A stretch of DNA of 64,000 nucleotides from Pantanalinema sp. GBBB05 (GCA_016743235.1 VRZD01000001.1:186001-250000); one strand, 5' to 3'; counted from the stretch's first letter, positions 48,252 to 57,216 are shown. Translations and numbers: made by a program. Notes: a model not told the origin generated them from the letters alone.

Positions 48252-49115
48252 ATGCAACTTAAAAAAGCTAAAACTAGGATTGAGTGCGAGTTGCTTGATT
48301 TATTAAATGCTGGCTATAGTATCCTTGATACGATTCAAGCAGAGTTTATAAACAAAACACGGCAAGGAACATTTACATTAGAAGATGATCAGAAGCAGTG
48401 TGCTCTTGTGGATCAATGGACTGCGTTTGCAATAGGATTTATCAATTCTGTGTTTCCTAGCAGCTTCGAATTGAAAACATTTAGCCGCTTACTGAACCCT
48501 GATGTTGCTGCTCTCTCGTCAATCTCAGCTCATCATGCTCTTAGAAGCTTGCTACAGCATAGAATTAACATGCTTGATCAAGTAGTTAGAAGCAATTTAA
48601 ATCGATATGATGATCTAAGAGTACTAAGAATTTATATTGATGATATCGATAATTTTAGTAAGATCCGGAAAGTCAAGCCAGAAGACGTATCAGAATTACT
48701 TGTTAATGGCTATTTAGATCAGCCAGAGGATTTCATACAAATTAGCTTAGAAGAGATCCTTGATGTTCCATTTCATAAAAAAGATTGGGGTGGAGAAATA
48801 AATGATTTATATACATCAAATATTCTGCTTGACGGTAACAGGGTGGCAGCTGCATTCCTTCTAAAAGGCAATGGGCTTAGGAAAAAAGTGCTTGAAATTA
48901 AAGAGTGTGGCAAAAATGGCGATCAGATCGTAAGGCTTTTAGATTCGCCTGCTCAACTTTTTGTTATTCAATTTGTAGGTTCGATATCTGACTATGTTGT
49001 AAAAGATATTGAAGGGAAGGTTAATGAAAATCAATTGCAAGGTAAGATAGCACAATATTGCATAATTGATGGGGTAGATACAGCACGTCTGTTACGAGCA
49101 TACGGTAGATTGTAG
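48252..49115 (+). CDS. Orphan protein, 287 aa, possible defence-type gene
   Basis: The AT-rich gene encodes an all-helical N-terminal half (to ~150) and a mixed alpha/beta C-terminal domain with GGEINDLYTS, VAAAFLLKGNG, CGKNGDQIVRLLDSP, LFVIQFVG and YCIIDGVDTARLLRAYG. This C-terminal pattern resembles a domain I have seen in uncharacterised bacterial proteins of accessory regions. A nuclease-like fold is possible but not demonstrated. Its base composition and repeat surroundings suggest horizontal acquisition. Confidence 0.5.
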   Translation: MQLKKAKTRIECELLDLLNAGYSILDTIQAEFINKTRQGTFTLEDDQKQCALVDQWTAFAIGFINSVFPSSFELKTFSRLLNPDVAALSSISAHHALRSLLQHRINMLDQVVRSNLNRYDDLRVLRIYIDDIDNFSKIRKVKPEDVSELLVNGYLDQPEDFIQISLEEILDVPFHKKDWGGEINDLYTSNILLDGNRVAAAFLLKGNGLRKKVLEIKECGKNGDQIVRLLDSPAQLFVIQFVGSISDYVVKDIEGKVNENQLQGKIAQYCIIDGVDTARLLRAYGRL

Positions 49116-49250
49116 TATTTTTTTGCTAAAACTTATAATTAAAAAGGCTAATAACTCTGTTGGAGTGAATGATAATTCACCTTGGGTTGTAATACCGGTT
49201 GACCTGTAACCGCTCAATGGGATCGTTAGTTCGATCGCTGCTCTTGTAGC

Positions 49251-49380
49251 GTACATTCCTGGATGTAACTTTCCCCATTTCACAGATAGATTTTTGAAGC
49301 CACACCGTGCTGATGAATTGCTTCAAGCCAGCGATCGCGGTCTAACCCCCATAAACAGCGATCGCTGAGAATTATCTGTA
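49251..49380. repeat. Three-copy ~110-bp element, copy A
   Basis: It shares CATTTCA, GCTGATGAATTGCTTCAAG and CAGCGATCGC with copies B (49944-50063) and C (51231-51340). Its minus-strand frame keeps the same peptide as the others (AGLKQFIS, then ICEMGKV) without indels. Confidence 0.7.
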
Positions 49381-49390
49381 AGGTGATGCC

Positions 49391-49597
49391 ATGCAAGCCA
49401 AACTTCAAGAGCAACTTTCTCCAGCCGATGCAGAGGTGATTTTAGGACACTTGCCCGATCGAATTCGTACCGCTCTCATGGCGCGTGCGGCTGAAATTGA
49501 ATATCCAATCGAAGCAGTAGTTGAGATGGCGATCGCCAGCTTTCTTGATTCGGAAGCCTTGGGGTTTGCAGATTGTAAACCAGAGCGTGGACAATAA
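49391..49597 (+). CDS. Small hypothetical protein, 68 aa
   Basis: ATG 49391 encodes a helical protein (LSPADAEVILGHLPDRIRTAL, then YPIEAVVEMAIASFLD). It starts 11 bases after copy A of the dispersed element. The overall pattern resembles short cyanobacterial hypotheticals that lie near mobile or toxin-antitoxin-like loci. No partner is recognised. Confidence 0.55.
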   Translation: MQAKLQEQLSPADAEVILGHLPDRIRTALMARAAEIEYPIEAVVEMAIASFLDSEALGFADCKPERGQ

Positions 49598-49699
49598 CGC
49601 TGTTAGTTGACGATCGCGGCAGTTGAATGGGATTGGTTATGCCATTCAACACGGCTTTTGTAGGGGTAGCACAGCATAACGTGGCCTCTGAGGTGAACC

Positions 49700-49942
49700 A
49701 TGAAGGCACAACTGATGATCCAACCTTCCTCCTTTATTGATGCGGGTATTCAAATCAAGCCAGTTCGAGGATTGTTCTTATTCAAATTCAGTGAGGACTT
49801 GCAAGAGCGCTTAGAGAGCCTGAACAAGAAACAACGAGAATCGAAATTGTCACCAGATGAAGCAGTAGAACTAACTGGCATTTTAGAACTCGATCGAATT
49901 TTCATCTTGCTGAATGCAAAAGTTATCGCTGAGTCTGCATAG
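49700..49942 (+). CDS. Small hypothetical protein, 80 aa
   Basis: GAGG lies 5 bases before ATG 49700. The C-terminal half, LSPDEAVELTGILELDRIFI then LLNAKVIAES, matches a short protein type repeatedly found in cyanobacteria. Function unknown. Copy B of the three-copy element begins 2 bases after its stop. Confidence 0.6.
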   Translation: MKAQLMIQPSSFIDAGIQIKPVRGLFLFKFSEDLQERLESLNKKQRESKLSPDEAVELTGILELDRIFILLNAKVIAESA

Positions 49943-49943
49943 A

Positions 49944-50063
49944 GTACGTTTCTTAATGCAACTTTGCCAATTTCATAGATAGTTTTTTGGGAACGCACCA
50001 TGCTGATAAATTGCTTCAAATCAGCGATCGCCATCTAACACCTATGCATAGCGATCGCTTCTC
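49944..50063. repeat. Three-copy ~110-bp element, copy B
   Basis: This is the only copy with an in-frame ATG on the minus strand (MAIADLKQFISMVRSQKTI, then YEIGKVALRNVLY). It matches copies A and C base by base with no gaps through 31 codons. Confidence 0.7.
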
Positions 50064-50152
50064 ATATTGAAATCCTGCGCCTGTTGAATGTTGAGTAAAA
50101 TCGATATGAGAGCGATGTGAACTGGATTTTTAGTAGCACTCAACAAGTAGGG

Positions 50153-50287
50153 ATGGCAATGATAGCTAATAGTTCGTTAGAGGAACGTCTGGCAGCAGTA
50201 GAAGCCGCGATCGCTCTCATCTTTACTGAATCGGAATTGTGGTCTAGTAGTGCGTGTGTACCTGATCCACCACCGATCAGGCTATAG
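50153..50287 (+). pseudogene. Truncated LEERLAAVEAAI-type small gene
   Basis: ATG 50153 opens SSLEERLAAVEAAIALI, the recognisable start of a common short cyanobacterial coiled-coil protein. After ~30 residues the frame runs into copy 2 of the 300-bp duplicated segment (from 50258) and ends at TAG 50287. The insertion or recombination boundary therefore cut the gene. Confidence that it is a decayed gene is moderate. Confidence 0.4.
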
Positions 50288-50529
50288 TTCCAGACTCTAC
50301 AAATTACTTCATTTCTCCAGATTTACCTGGAAACAACAGCCACACCCTATATTAAATTTTCAAATGAGAAAATTTACTGAAGCTTTCCACCTAACTCCAC
50401 CAGTGGTGGCTATTATGCAGAAGTCTATCTCATTCCTAGTTTTGGAATCTTATGCAGATTTTATTCCGCCTAATCCTCTGACTTAGGATATTAGGCAGAT
50501 AGAATTTTGTCTAATTACAAGTTAGGCTA
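50258..50529. repeat. Duplicated ~300-bp segment, copy 2
   Basis: It aligns with 47901-48219 (shared TATAGTTCCAGAC, GGCTATTATGCA, ACAAGTTAG). The copies are ~2.3 kb apart in the same orientation. It lies ~155 bases before the gene at 50686 and truncates a small gene on its left edge. Confidence 0.75.
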
Positions 50530-50685
50530 CTCGATTTATCAGTGATGACAGCAATTTACAGCTTGATTCTAGAAAAAAGCAGAATAGATAGTCTGGCAGG
50601 TCAATCAAAACATTTTTGATTGGATAGTTTTTTGAACTTATCTGAATCTTAAGAGCAATAAAAGCCATTCAGCTAGGAGGGAAGG

Positions 50686-51168
50686 ATGGAGATCCGGGAG
50701 CAAACTTCAACAAAATTAGTAATATACAGTAAACCTGTGAAAATATGGCTATTCGTTAGCCTATTTGTTGTAGCAGAATTTTATATGCTCTTATTTGGCT
50801 ACGAGATTCCGCCAAACCCTACTCAGCGGTATCAATGGATTGTAATTCCTTTTATGGTATTCACCCTATTCTTCTTCTATTCATGGTTAACGATCATTAC
50901 CTTGACTTTAGATAAGGAGACAGGGATGTTGAAACTTGAAAAACAGTTGTTGACAAAGACAACTCTTGAAAAACCGCTTGCAGAAATTAGCCGACTTGAG
51001 TTAAGGCAGGCAGATACAGAAGGAACACCAATTCATCCAGTTCATCTGGTGCTAAAATCTGGTGAAAAATTGCCTGCTTATTCTACCTTGGGTTGGTTTA
51101 GCAACTGGCAAATAGAGCAGCAACAGGTTGCAACTACTATTACAGACTTTCTCAACCTACAACAGTAA
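50686..51168 (+). CDS. Membrane protein with PH-like domain, 160 aa
   Basis: AGGAGGGAAGG precedes ATG 50686. Two helices (IWLFVSLFVVAEFYMLLFGY and IPFMVFTLFFFYSWLTIITL) are followed by a strand-rich cytosolic part (LDKETGMLKLEKQLLTKTTL, then ISRLELRQAD and VHLVLKSGEKLPAYS). This resembles bacterial PH-like membrane proteins. No partner is recognised. Confidence 0.6.
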   Translation: MEIREQTSTKLVIYSKPVKIWLFVSLFVVAEFYMLLFGYEIPPNPTQRYQWIVIPFMVFTLFFFYSWLTIITLTLDKETGMLKLEKQLLTKTTLEKPLAEISRLELRQADTEGTPIHPVHLVLKSGEKLPAYSTLGWFSNWQIEQQQVATTITDFLNLQQ

Positions 51169-51230
51169 GGAATAGAAATTAAATAAAATCCTACCTTCGA
51201 TAGGGGCGGGTTTTTCCCAGAACTATCTCC

Positions 51231-51340
51231 GTAGAACGAATCCCTGAATACAACTTTTCCCATTTCATCAACAGATCCCTGAGAACGCACCATACTGATG
51301 ATTTTCTTCAAGTCAGCGATCGCTGAGAATTATTTGTTGG
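51231..51340. repeat. Three-copy ~110-bp element, copy C
   Basis: Shares GAACGCACCAT(A/G)CTGAT and TCAGCGATCGC with copies A and B, and CGCTGAGAATTAT with copy A. Minus-strand frame: ADLKKIISMVRSQGSV, then DEMGKVVFRDSFY. Confidence 0.7.
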
Positions 51341-51403
51341 AATTGATAGGCTATCCGCAATGGGTGATAGGCATCGTTAGCAGAACAGTAAGGGAGTCAG
51401 AAT

Positions 51404-52048
51404 TCATGAGGTTGCGAAACCTTTACCGGCTACTTTGGTTGATTTTGATGCTGCCGATCCGAAGTTGACGACCTTAGTTTTAGATTTAGGGCGGTACTGT
51501 TTCTTAGCGTCATAACGATCGTTGATTTCAACCTGTTTTTGACAAAATTCGTATTCACTCTGAAAAAGCTGGTAAACATCTTTGTACGCTAAATGAATAC
51601 TAAAATTTAATTCTTCAATTTCGAGTAAATTTAATGTGATTTCGAGCAGTTGTTTCCTAGTTCTAATGTCATCAAGCTTAGGTGCTTTGTGTAACTGCAA
51701 TAGTTCAAAGTGGGTTTCGATCGGAACGTAGGGTTTGATATCGATCGCGTAGTCTTTTGTGCCATTACTCCTGATATAGCTGACTACTTGTCCAACTGCT
51801 TCGTAGCCGCCAAGCCGTTCAAATTTGGTGGTGGCATGGACATCTTTATTTAGATAAATCCAAATATGATCCAGCATTCTCATTTGCTCCTTACACCCTT
51901 TGTAAGGAACCACTTTGACGTTTCGCAGGAGAAACGCTGTATCCCCAGTTTTGTTAGCCGTTTCCCAGTGATTTAAATATCCCTGAAAGCGCACACTTTG
52001 CCCTAGCCAGTCTACCAAAGGTCTACAAGCTACTGGTGGTGTTTGCAT
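51404..52048 (-). CDS. Hypothetical protein, 214 aa, OB-fold-like start
   Basis: The start at ATG 52048 is set by GGGAGG 8 bases upstream (minus strand). The longer frame to 52195 lacks a ribosome site. The first half reads VRFQGYLNHWETANKTGDTA, then FLLRNVKVVPYKGC, a beta-rich pattern possibly OB-fold-like. A helical second half ends in a basic, Ser/Lys-rich tail. No family recognised. It lies antisense to its neighbours at the edge of the repeat-rich island. Confidence 0.5.
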   Translation of the reverse strand: MQTPPVACRPLVDWLGQSVRFQGYLNHWETANKTGDTAFLLRNVKVVPYKGCKEQMRMLDHIWIYLNKDVHATTKFERLGGYEAVGQVVSYIRSNGTKDYAIDIKPYVPIETHFELLQLHKAPKLDDIRTRKQLLEITLNLLEIEELNFSIHLAYKDVYQLFQSEYEFCQKQVEINDRYDAKKQYRPKSKTKVVNFGSAASKSTKVAGKGFATS

Positions 52049-52461
52049 CTTGATCCTCCCACGACTGATCTGCTTTGGTGGTAGCAATTCGACGTTCCGC
52101 CTTATCCAGCACCTGAAAACTGCATTTGGGACGTGGCATTGAATTTCCTTGATTTTGTAGAATGCCAAGATCAACAAACATCTATCTGGCTGCAACGCAA
52201 TTGGGGATGCCGAACTGATACCCTGACTGTACTAAGTCAAGATAAACAATTAACAATCATATTGACTCCGGTGTGATCAAGGAAATCTTCATCAATAGAA
52301 TATCTTCTGACAGCATATTTACTGAGTGATTCGCATGTCCCAAGAATTGCTACGATCGTGCCTACTCATTAACAGGTTGAGGCAGAATGGTAGGAAATAT
52401 CCCAAAAGTCATTTACGGTGAGTAAGTCACATCGTGATGCATGGATCGCATGGAGAACTAG
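52049..52461. other. 413-bp gap before the ATP-grasp gene
   Basis: I see no gene or repeat here. It must hold the promoters of the two divergent neighbours. Confidence 0.4.
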
Positions 52462-53217
52462 ATGCATTGGGTGATACAGCAAAGTATTTTCAAGCCAGAT
52501 AATTACAAACTACTCACTAATACGCTTGAAAGTATGGGTGTGCAATATACATCCGTATCTATTCCAAGAGGCACCTATGAGCTAGAGCCAAATGTAGATC
52601 CCATGGGTAAAGTTTATATCTGTGGCGCGATTAAAATGGCTAAAATTGCCCAAGGCAGAGGTTGGATGCCAGGTAGCTTTCTCAACGACCAATTCAGGTT
52701 CGACATCTGGCTCAAAGAGTTAGGGGATGAACTCTTAAACGTTGATATTACGACTGGTAAGCTATCTAATATCAAACCAGATCAATTTACAAAATTTTTC
52801 ATTCGCCCTTTAGAAGATAACAAAGCCTTTGATGGTATGGTAATCGACAACGAAATACTAAAAGATTGGTGTCAAGATCCGACTAAGAGCTATTTATACA
52901 ATGTTGATGTAGTGGTATCACCTGTAAAAAAGATCTACCGAGAATATCGAATTTTTGTAGTCAATAACAGAGTTATAACCGGTTCGGTTTACAAGGTTTC
53001 AGGCAAACCCCAAATATCAAATTTAGTAGAATCAACTGTTATTGAATACGCAAACGAAATAATTAAAAGGTGGGTTCCGATCGAGTCGTTCGTGGTTGAC
53101 ATCGGTATGACAGAACATGGGCTCAAAGTGCTTGAATTCAATAACATAAATAGTTCCAGCTTCTATGCTAGCGATGTCCAAAAATATGTTTATGCTATTC
53201 AAGCAGAGTACAGTTAA
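52462..53217 (+). CDS. ATP-grasp domain protein (DUF4343-like)
   Basis: The 251-residue protein shows ATP-grasp features: KFFIRPLEDNKAFDGMVI (nucleotide-binding beta-strand with Arg-Pro), YREYRIFVVNNRVITGSVYK and FVVDIGMTE then LKVLEFNNINSSSFYA (metal-binding E and N). DUF4343 ATP-grasp proteins are thought to join carboxylates to amines; their substrates are unknown. It starts within a divergent promoter region and precedes a GNAT gene. Confidence 0.75.
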   Translation: MHWVIQQSIFKPDNYKLLTNTLESMGVQYTSVSIPRGTYELEPNVDPMGKVYICGAIKMAKIAQGRGWMPGSFLNDQFRFDIWLKELGDELLNVDITTGKLSNIKPDQFTKFFIRPLEDNKAFDGMVIDNEILKDWCQDPTKSYLYNVDVVVSPVKKIYREYRIFVVNNRVITGSVYKVSGKPQISNLVESTVIEYANEIIKRWVPIESFVVDIGMTEHGLKVLEFNNINSSSFYASDVQKYVYAIQAEYS

Positions 53218-53330
53218 CTGGACAGCTATCAGTACTTGATTGGCATCTAAAGAGAAGTATTTGATCAGTCAAATAATTTTCTAAAATAGAAAACTACTAT
53301 TAGTGATTGGTCTTTGCTCAAGGTGCGATC

Positions 53331-53780
53331 GTGATAAATATTCGAGCAGCCAAAAGTACAGATATTGAAACGCTATTTCAGATCAGAACTAGCGTGGTTG
53401 AGAATTACCAATCGCGTGAAGAACTGACCAGCTTAGGCATTACTCCCCAGACCATTGCCGAGATGCTGCAAAGTACCTGCTGTGCCTGGATTGCCGAGAT
53501 GAATGGCGAACCGATCGCCTTTTCAATGGCCAATGCCGCAGAACGAACCATATTTGCGATGTTTGTTTTGCCGGGCTTTGAAGGACGGGGCGCTGGTCGC
53601 CGCTTAATGGAGCAAGCCGAAGCCTGGCTGTGGTCGCAAGGTACTGACCCGATTTGGCTATTAACTGGGAATGATCCCGCTTTAAGGGCTTATGGTTTCT
53701 ATCTGCATCTCGGTTGGACCCCTATAGGAGTTGAAGCCGATGGGCAGGTCAAGCTAGTTAAGTCAGCTAATCATCAATAA
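53331..53780 (+). CDS. GNAT-family N-acetyltransferase
   Basis: Start GTG 53331 (VINIRAAKSTDIETLFQIR); TTG 53307 is in-frame but longer. The 149-residue GNAT fold carries motif A in FVLPGFEGRGAGRRLMEQAE (acetyl-CoA loop) and C-terminal LRAYGFYLHLGWTPIG. Acceptor unknown. Lies ~110 bases after the ATP-grasp gene; a functional link is speculative. Confidence 0.8.
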   Translation: MINIRAAKSTDIETLFQIRTSVVENYQSREELTSLGITPQTIAEMLQSTCCAWIAEMNGEPIAFSMANAAERTIFAMFVLPGFEGRGAGRRLMEQAEAWLWSQGTDPIWLLTGNDPALRAYGFYLHLGWTPIGVEADGQVKLVKSANHQ

Positions 53781-53848
53781 CCATCGATCGCGCGATTGCG
53801 CTGGTATGACTATGCTGGAACCAGTGACTCTCGGAAAAACAGACATCG

Positions 53849-54397
53849 ATGAGCCCTAACCTTTATTTCATTGCCCTGCTGCCACCAGCGGAGATTCAGC
53901 AGCAAGCGACTGAGATTAAGCAACACTTCTGCGATCGCTACAACAGTCGAGCCGCCCTCAAATCTCCTCCCCACATCACCTTGCAACCGCCATTCAAGTG
54001 GGAATCAGACGACCTGGCAGTTCTGGATCAACAGTTGAATGAATTTGCTCTGCAACACGCTCCTGTGCCGATCGCTCTAGAAGGATTTGCCGCCTTCCCC
54101 CCTCGCGTCATTTATATCAATGTCCTCAAGACGCCGGAGCTACTCGCGTTAAAAGCCGCTTTAATGGCTGACTTAGCCACCACCTTAAACCTGAGCGATT
54201 CCGTCGAGCAACGCCGTCCCTTTTCCCCTCACCTCACTGTGGCCTTCCGTGACCTCACCCGCCAACACTTCAAAACCGCTTGGGCTGACTTCCAACACCG
54301 CCCCTTCTCCGCCCAATTCACCGTCTCCCACCTCACCCTCCTGCGCCACGATGGTAAACGTTGGCAAATCCATAGCGAATTCCGCCTCGATCGCTAA
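53849..54397 (+). CDS. 2'-5' RNA ligase-family (LigT) protein
   Basis: The 182-residue protein keeps both HxT/S-type motifs of the 2H phosphoesterase superfamily: PPHITLQPPFKW and SPHLTVAFRD. Family members act as cyclic phosphodiesterases or RNA ligases. Length is usual. A 9-bp tandem repeat follows its stop. Confidence 0.85.
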   Translation: MSPNLYFIALLPPAEIQQQATEIKQHFCDRYNSRAALKSPPHITLQPPFKWESDDLAVLDQQLNEFALQHAPVPIALEGFAAFPPRVIYINVLKTPELLALKAALMADLATTLNLSDSVEQRRPFSPHLTVAFRDLTRQHFKTAWADFQHRPFSAQFTVSHLTLLRHDGKRWQIHSEFRLDR

Positions 54398-54404
54398 CCT
54401 CCCC

Positions 54405-54440
54405 CTCATCTCCCTCATCTCCCTCATCTCCCTCATCTTC
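54405..54440. repeat. 9-bp tandem repeat (CTCATCTCC x4)
   Basis: Three exact CTCATCTCC units and a fourth with one change (CTCATCTTC), just after the LigT-like gene. A simple-sequence tract with no coding role. Confidence 0.8.
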
Positions 54441-54592
54441 TCTGCCCGCCGACCTGCATCTTCGTAACCATCGCTACCTAGATTACCTATAAGTCCACGC
54501 TAAGCTACAGAGGGCTTGACAAAATGACCCAGATCGTTAGTTTAGGTCTAGCTGCATAACAAATCAGACTGTACCAAGGAAGGGACGTTAGC

Positions 54593-55948
54593 ATGTCGGA
54601 TATTGCACAACAGTCACCCCATCGGGTTGTCATTGTCGGTGGTGGATTTGGTGGATTGTATGCTGCCAAAGCCCTCGGTCGATCGCCCGTCGAAGTGACA
54701 CTGATCGACAAACGGAACTTTCACCTATTCCAACCATTGCTGTATCAAGTCGCCACCGGCTCACTCTCCCCGGCAGATATCTCCTCACCGCTGCGGGGGA
54801 TTCTCAGCCGCAATCGCAATACTAAAGTCCTGATGGAAGAAGTGGTTGATCTGGATCCGCAGCAACAAAAGTTGATCATGCGGGGTGGAGAACTGGGTTA
54901 CGACACACTGATTATTGCCACGGGCGTTAGCCATCACTACTTCGGCAATGACCAATGGAAAACAACCGCTCCTGGTTTAAAGACGGTTGAAGATGCCCTA
55001 GAAGTCCGTCGCCGGATTTTCATGGCCTTTGAAGCGGCAGAAAAGGAACCCGATCCCGCCAAACGCCGGGGTTGGCTAACTTTCGTGATTGTGGGCGCTG
55101 GACCAACTGGCGTGGAACTCGCAGGCGCGATCGCGGAACTGGCATTTAATACGCTGAAACATGATTTTCGGACGATCGACACTTCGGAAACCCAAATTAT
55201 TTTGTTAGAAGGGGTCGATCGGGTGCTGCCACCCTATCCTGCTGACCTATCGGAAAAAGCGGCCAAGTCCCTGGAAGATTTAGGCGTCACCATTCGGACG
55301 AAGACCTTAGTGACTAATATTGCTGACAATGTGGTGACGGTGAAGGAAGGCGATCGTACGGAAGAAATTCCCGCTCATACCATTCTCTGGGCCGCCGGAG
55401 TCAAAGCCTCTAGCCTGGGAAAGGTGTTAGCAGAACGGACAGGGGCGAATCTCGATCGGGTCGGTCGGGTGATGGTAGAAGCGGATTTAAGTTTGGCTGG
55501 CTATCCCAATATTTTTGTGATTGGCGACTTGTCCCACTTTGCCCATCAGGATGACAAACCGTTACCGGGTGTCGCTCCGGTGGCGATGCAGGAAGGGGAA
55601 TATGTTGCGAAATTAATTAAACAGCGGTTACAGGGGCTAACCCTTGCTCCATTTAAATATGAGGAGTTCGGCAGCCTCGCCGTCATTGGACAAAACCATG
55701 CCGTGGTCGATCTGGGATTTGCTCGCTTCTCTGGACTGATAGCCTGGTTGATTTGGGTGTTCGCTCATATCTATTACCTGATCGAATTCGACAACAAACT
55801 GATTGTGATGATCCAGTGGGGCTGGAACTACTTCACCCGTAACCGGGGTGCCCGTCTGATCACCGGGGAAGCCGAACTCCTTCAGGTGGAATTTGACTCC
55901 CATGGCGGCTTTCACACCCCAGCCCCTAAAGAACCGATCGAGGTTTAG
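54593..55948 (+). CDS. ndh: Type II NADH dehydrogenase (NDH-2)
   Basis: The 451-residue protein has two Rossmann motifs: FAD site VVIVGGGFGGLYAAKALG and NAD(P)H site VIVGAGPTGVELAGAIAEL. LFQPLLYQVATGSLSPADIS, IFVIGDLSH and the C-terminal membrane-associated segment with GLIAWLIWVFAHIYYLIEF are also present. It oxidises NADH and reduces quinone at the membrane without pumping protons. Cyanobacteria have several NDH-2 copies; which one this is cannot be told. Confidence 0.95.
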   Translation: MSDIAQQSPHRVVIVGGGFGGLYAAKALGRSPVEVTLIDKRNFHLFQPLLYQVATGSLSPADISSPLRGILSRNRNTKVLMEEVVDLDPQQQKLIMRGGELGYDTLIIATGVSHHYFGNDQWKTTAPGLKTVEDALEVRRRIFMAFEAAEKEPDPAKRRGWLTFVIVGAGPTGVELAGAIAELAFNTLKHDFRTIDTSETQIILLEGVDRVLPPYPADLSEKAAKSLEDLGVTIRTKTLVTNIADNVVTVKEGDRTEEIPAHTILWAAGVKASSLGKVLAERTGANLDRVGRVMVEADLSLAGYPNIFVIGDLSHFAHQDDKPLPGVAPVAMQEGEYVAKLIKQRLQGLTLAPFKYEEFGSLAVIGQNHAVVDLGFARFSGLIAWLIWVFAHIYYLIEFDNKLIVMIQWGWNYFTRNRGARLITGEAELLQVEFDSHGGFHTPAPKEPIEV

Positions 55949-56027
55949 GGCGATCGGGAACTTATCAGGGATACTCAGCTTCTAAGTCTCTTGATAGACT
56001 AGATGAATTGTTTTAGATCGGGAGTCT

Positions 56028-56255
56028 ATGCACAAGCGTCCCACATTCGACAGTAGCCAATTGATGCGCCGGGCAGATGACCTGATTTCGCACGCCTCCA
56101 ACCGTTACCGGATTACCGTTCAGGTGGCGAATCGTGCTAAGCGTCGTCGGTTTGAAGATTTTGACAATAATGAAGACTCTGCGGTCAAGCCAGTGATGCG
56201 GGCAATTATCGAAATGTCTGACGAACTGACTCAGCCCGAAATTATTGGCGAGTAG
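56028..56255 (+). CDS. rpoZ: RNA polymerase omega subunit
   Basis: The 75-residue cyanobacterial omega reads [20 protein letters not shown], then [18 protein letters not shown] and [18 protein letters not shown]. It helps assemble RNA polymerase beta'. Typical cyanobacterial length. Separate from neighbouring genes. Confidence 0.9.
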   Translation: MHKRPTFDSSQLMRRADDLISHASNRYRITVQVANRAKRRRFEDFDNNEDSAVKPVMRAIIEMSDELTQPEIIGE

Positions 56256-56326
56256 TTGTTCTGATTCTGGTCATTGGTCATTTGACAAGTGACTAATGAC
56301 CTCTTCCCCTTTCACCCCTATCCTCC

Positions 56327-56842
56327 ATGAGTAAGCAAAAGCGGGTTCGGCGCTGGTTGAGCGTCATGGTTGCGATCGCGCTTTGTACGATCGGCGGTTT
56401 CACAATTACTGAACATCAGGCTAACTCTCCGGCGATCGCCCAGGTCATTCCTAGAGTTCGTCCAGATGGGGTCTGGCAACAAATCTACCAGCGAGTCCCT
56501 ACTCTACCGCTAGAAAACCAGTACGTCAGTAAAGAAACCAAAAAAGTGGCAACAGACAATACACTGGTGGGTCGGTTTATTCGCTACCACCTCTATAGCA
56601 AAGGTCGGCTGCCTTTCTATCGCCTCGATTGGAAAATTAGTCTGGCAGATTACCTGGGGGTAAACGAGCGGATGGACGAAACCGATTATCCCAGCCGTGA
56701 CACCTTGAACCAGAATCCGATGGAGGCAGACATTGTGGCGATCAGAGGCCTGACTCGCGCCCAACGAGACGCCTTAGTCCAAGCGTTAGTCGATGCGTTT
56801 ACCGCCAGTTCATCGACGCCGACAACTCCCACGCAACCGTAA
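56327..56842 (+). CDS. Exported conserved hypothetical, 171 aa
   Basis: A signal peptide (RWLSVMVAIALCTIGGFTIT, cleavage near IAQ) precedes a basic/aromatic-rich domain with IYQRVPTLPLENQYVSKETK, RFIRYHLYSKGRLPFYRLDW and GVNERMDETDYPSRDTL. It has a Thr/Ser/Pro tail. The pattern resembles conserved cyanobacterial exported proteins of unknown role. It ends 8 bases before DUF1818, so the two may be co-transcribed. Confidence 0.65.
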   Translation: MSKQKRVRRWLSVMVAIALCTIGGFTITEHQANSPAIAQVIPRVRPDGVWQQIYQRVPTLPLENQYVSKETKKVATDNTLVGRFIRYHLYSKGRLPFYRLDWKISLADYLGVNERMDETDYPSRDTLNQNPMEADIVAIRGLTRAQRDALVQALVDAFTASSSTPTTPTQP

Positions 56843-56850
56843 GCTTTGAC

Positions 56851-57216
56851 ATGGCACGTTTAGTCAAAAGTGGGTCAGGGTGGCGCATTGGCTATGATGC
56901 TGAAGCCCCTGAATTTCAAGGCTTGATTGGCACAGACGACTGGGCATTAGAACTAACCGCAGCTGAACTGGATGACTTTTGCCGCCTAGTGAACCAACTA
57001 ACTACAACGATCGCCCAAATCAGCCATGAACTGATGGACGAAGAAACGATCGCCTGTGAGGTCGAAACCGATTTAGTTTGGCTAGAAGCTGAAGGGTACC
57101 CCCATGCCTACAGTCTGCATGTCATCTTACTCACAGGTCGAGGAGGTGAAGGTCGCTGGCTCTCTGCTGTTGTACCTAAGGTGCTTCAAGCCGTCCAGTC
57201 CTTGCAAGTGTTTTGA
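56851..57216 (+). CDS. DUF1818 protein
   Basis: The 121-residue protein reads KSGSGWRIGYDAEAPEFQGL, then LIGTDDWALELTAAELDDFC and DLVWLEAEGYPHAYSLHVIL. DUF1818 is conserved in cyanobacteria and some plastids. Function unknown. tRNA-Pro follows downstream. Confidence 0.85.
   Translation: MARLVKSGSGWRIGYDAEAPEFQGLIGTDDWALELTAAELDDFCRLVNQLTTTIAQISHELMDEETIACEVETDLVWLEAEGYPHAYSLHVILLTGRGGEGRWLSAVVPKVLQAVQSLQVF

Noticed and set aside
54185..54436. Leftward ORF starting MREMREMREMRG
   Set aside because: The REM repeat is only the antisense of the CTCATCTCC tandem tract, and the rest is antisense of the LigT-like gene.
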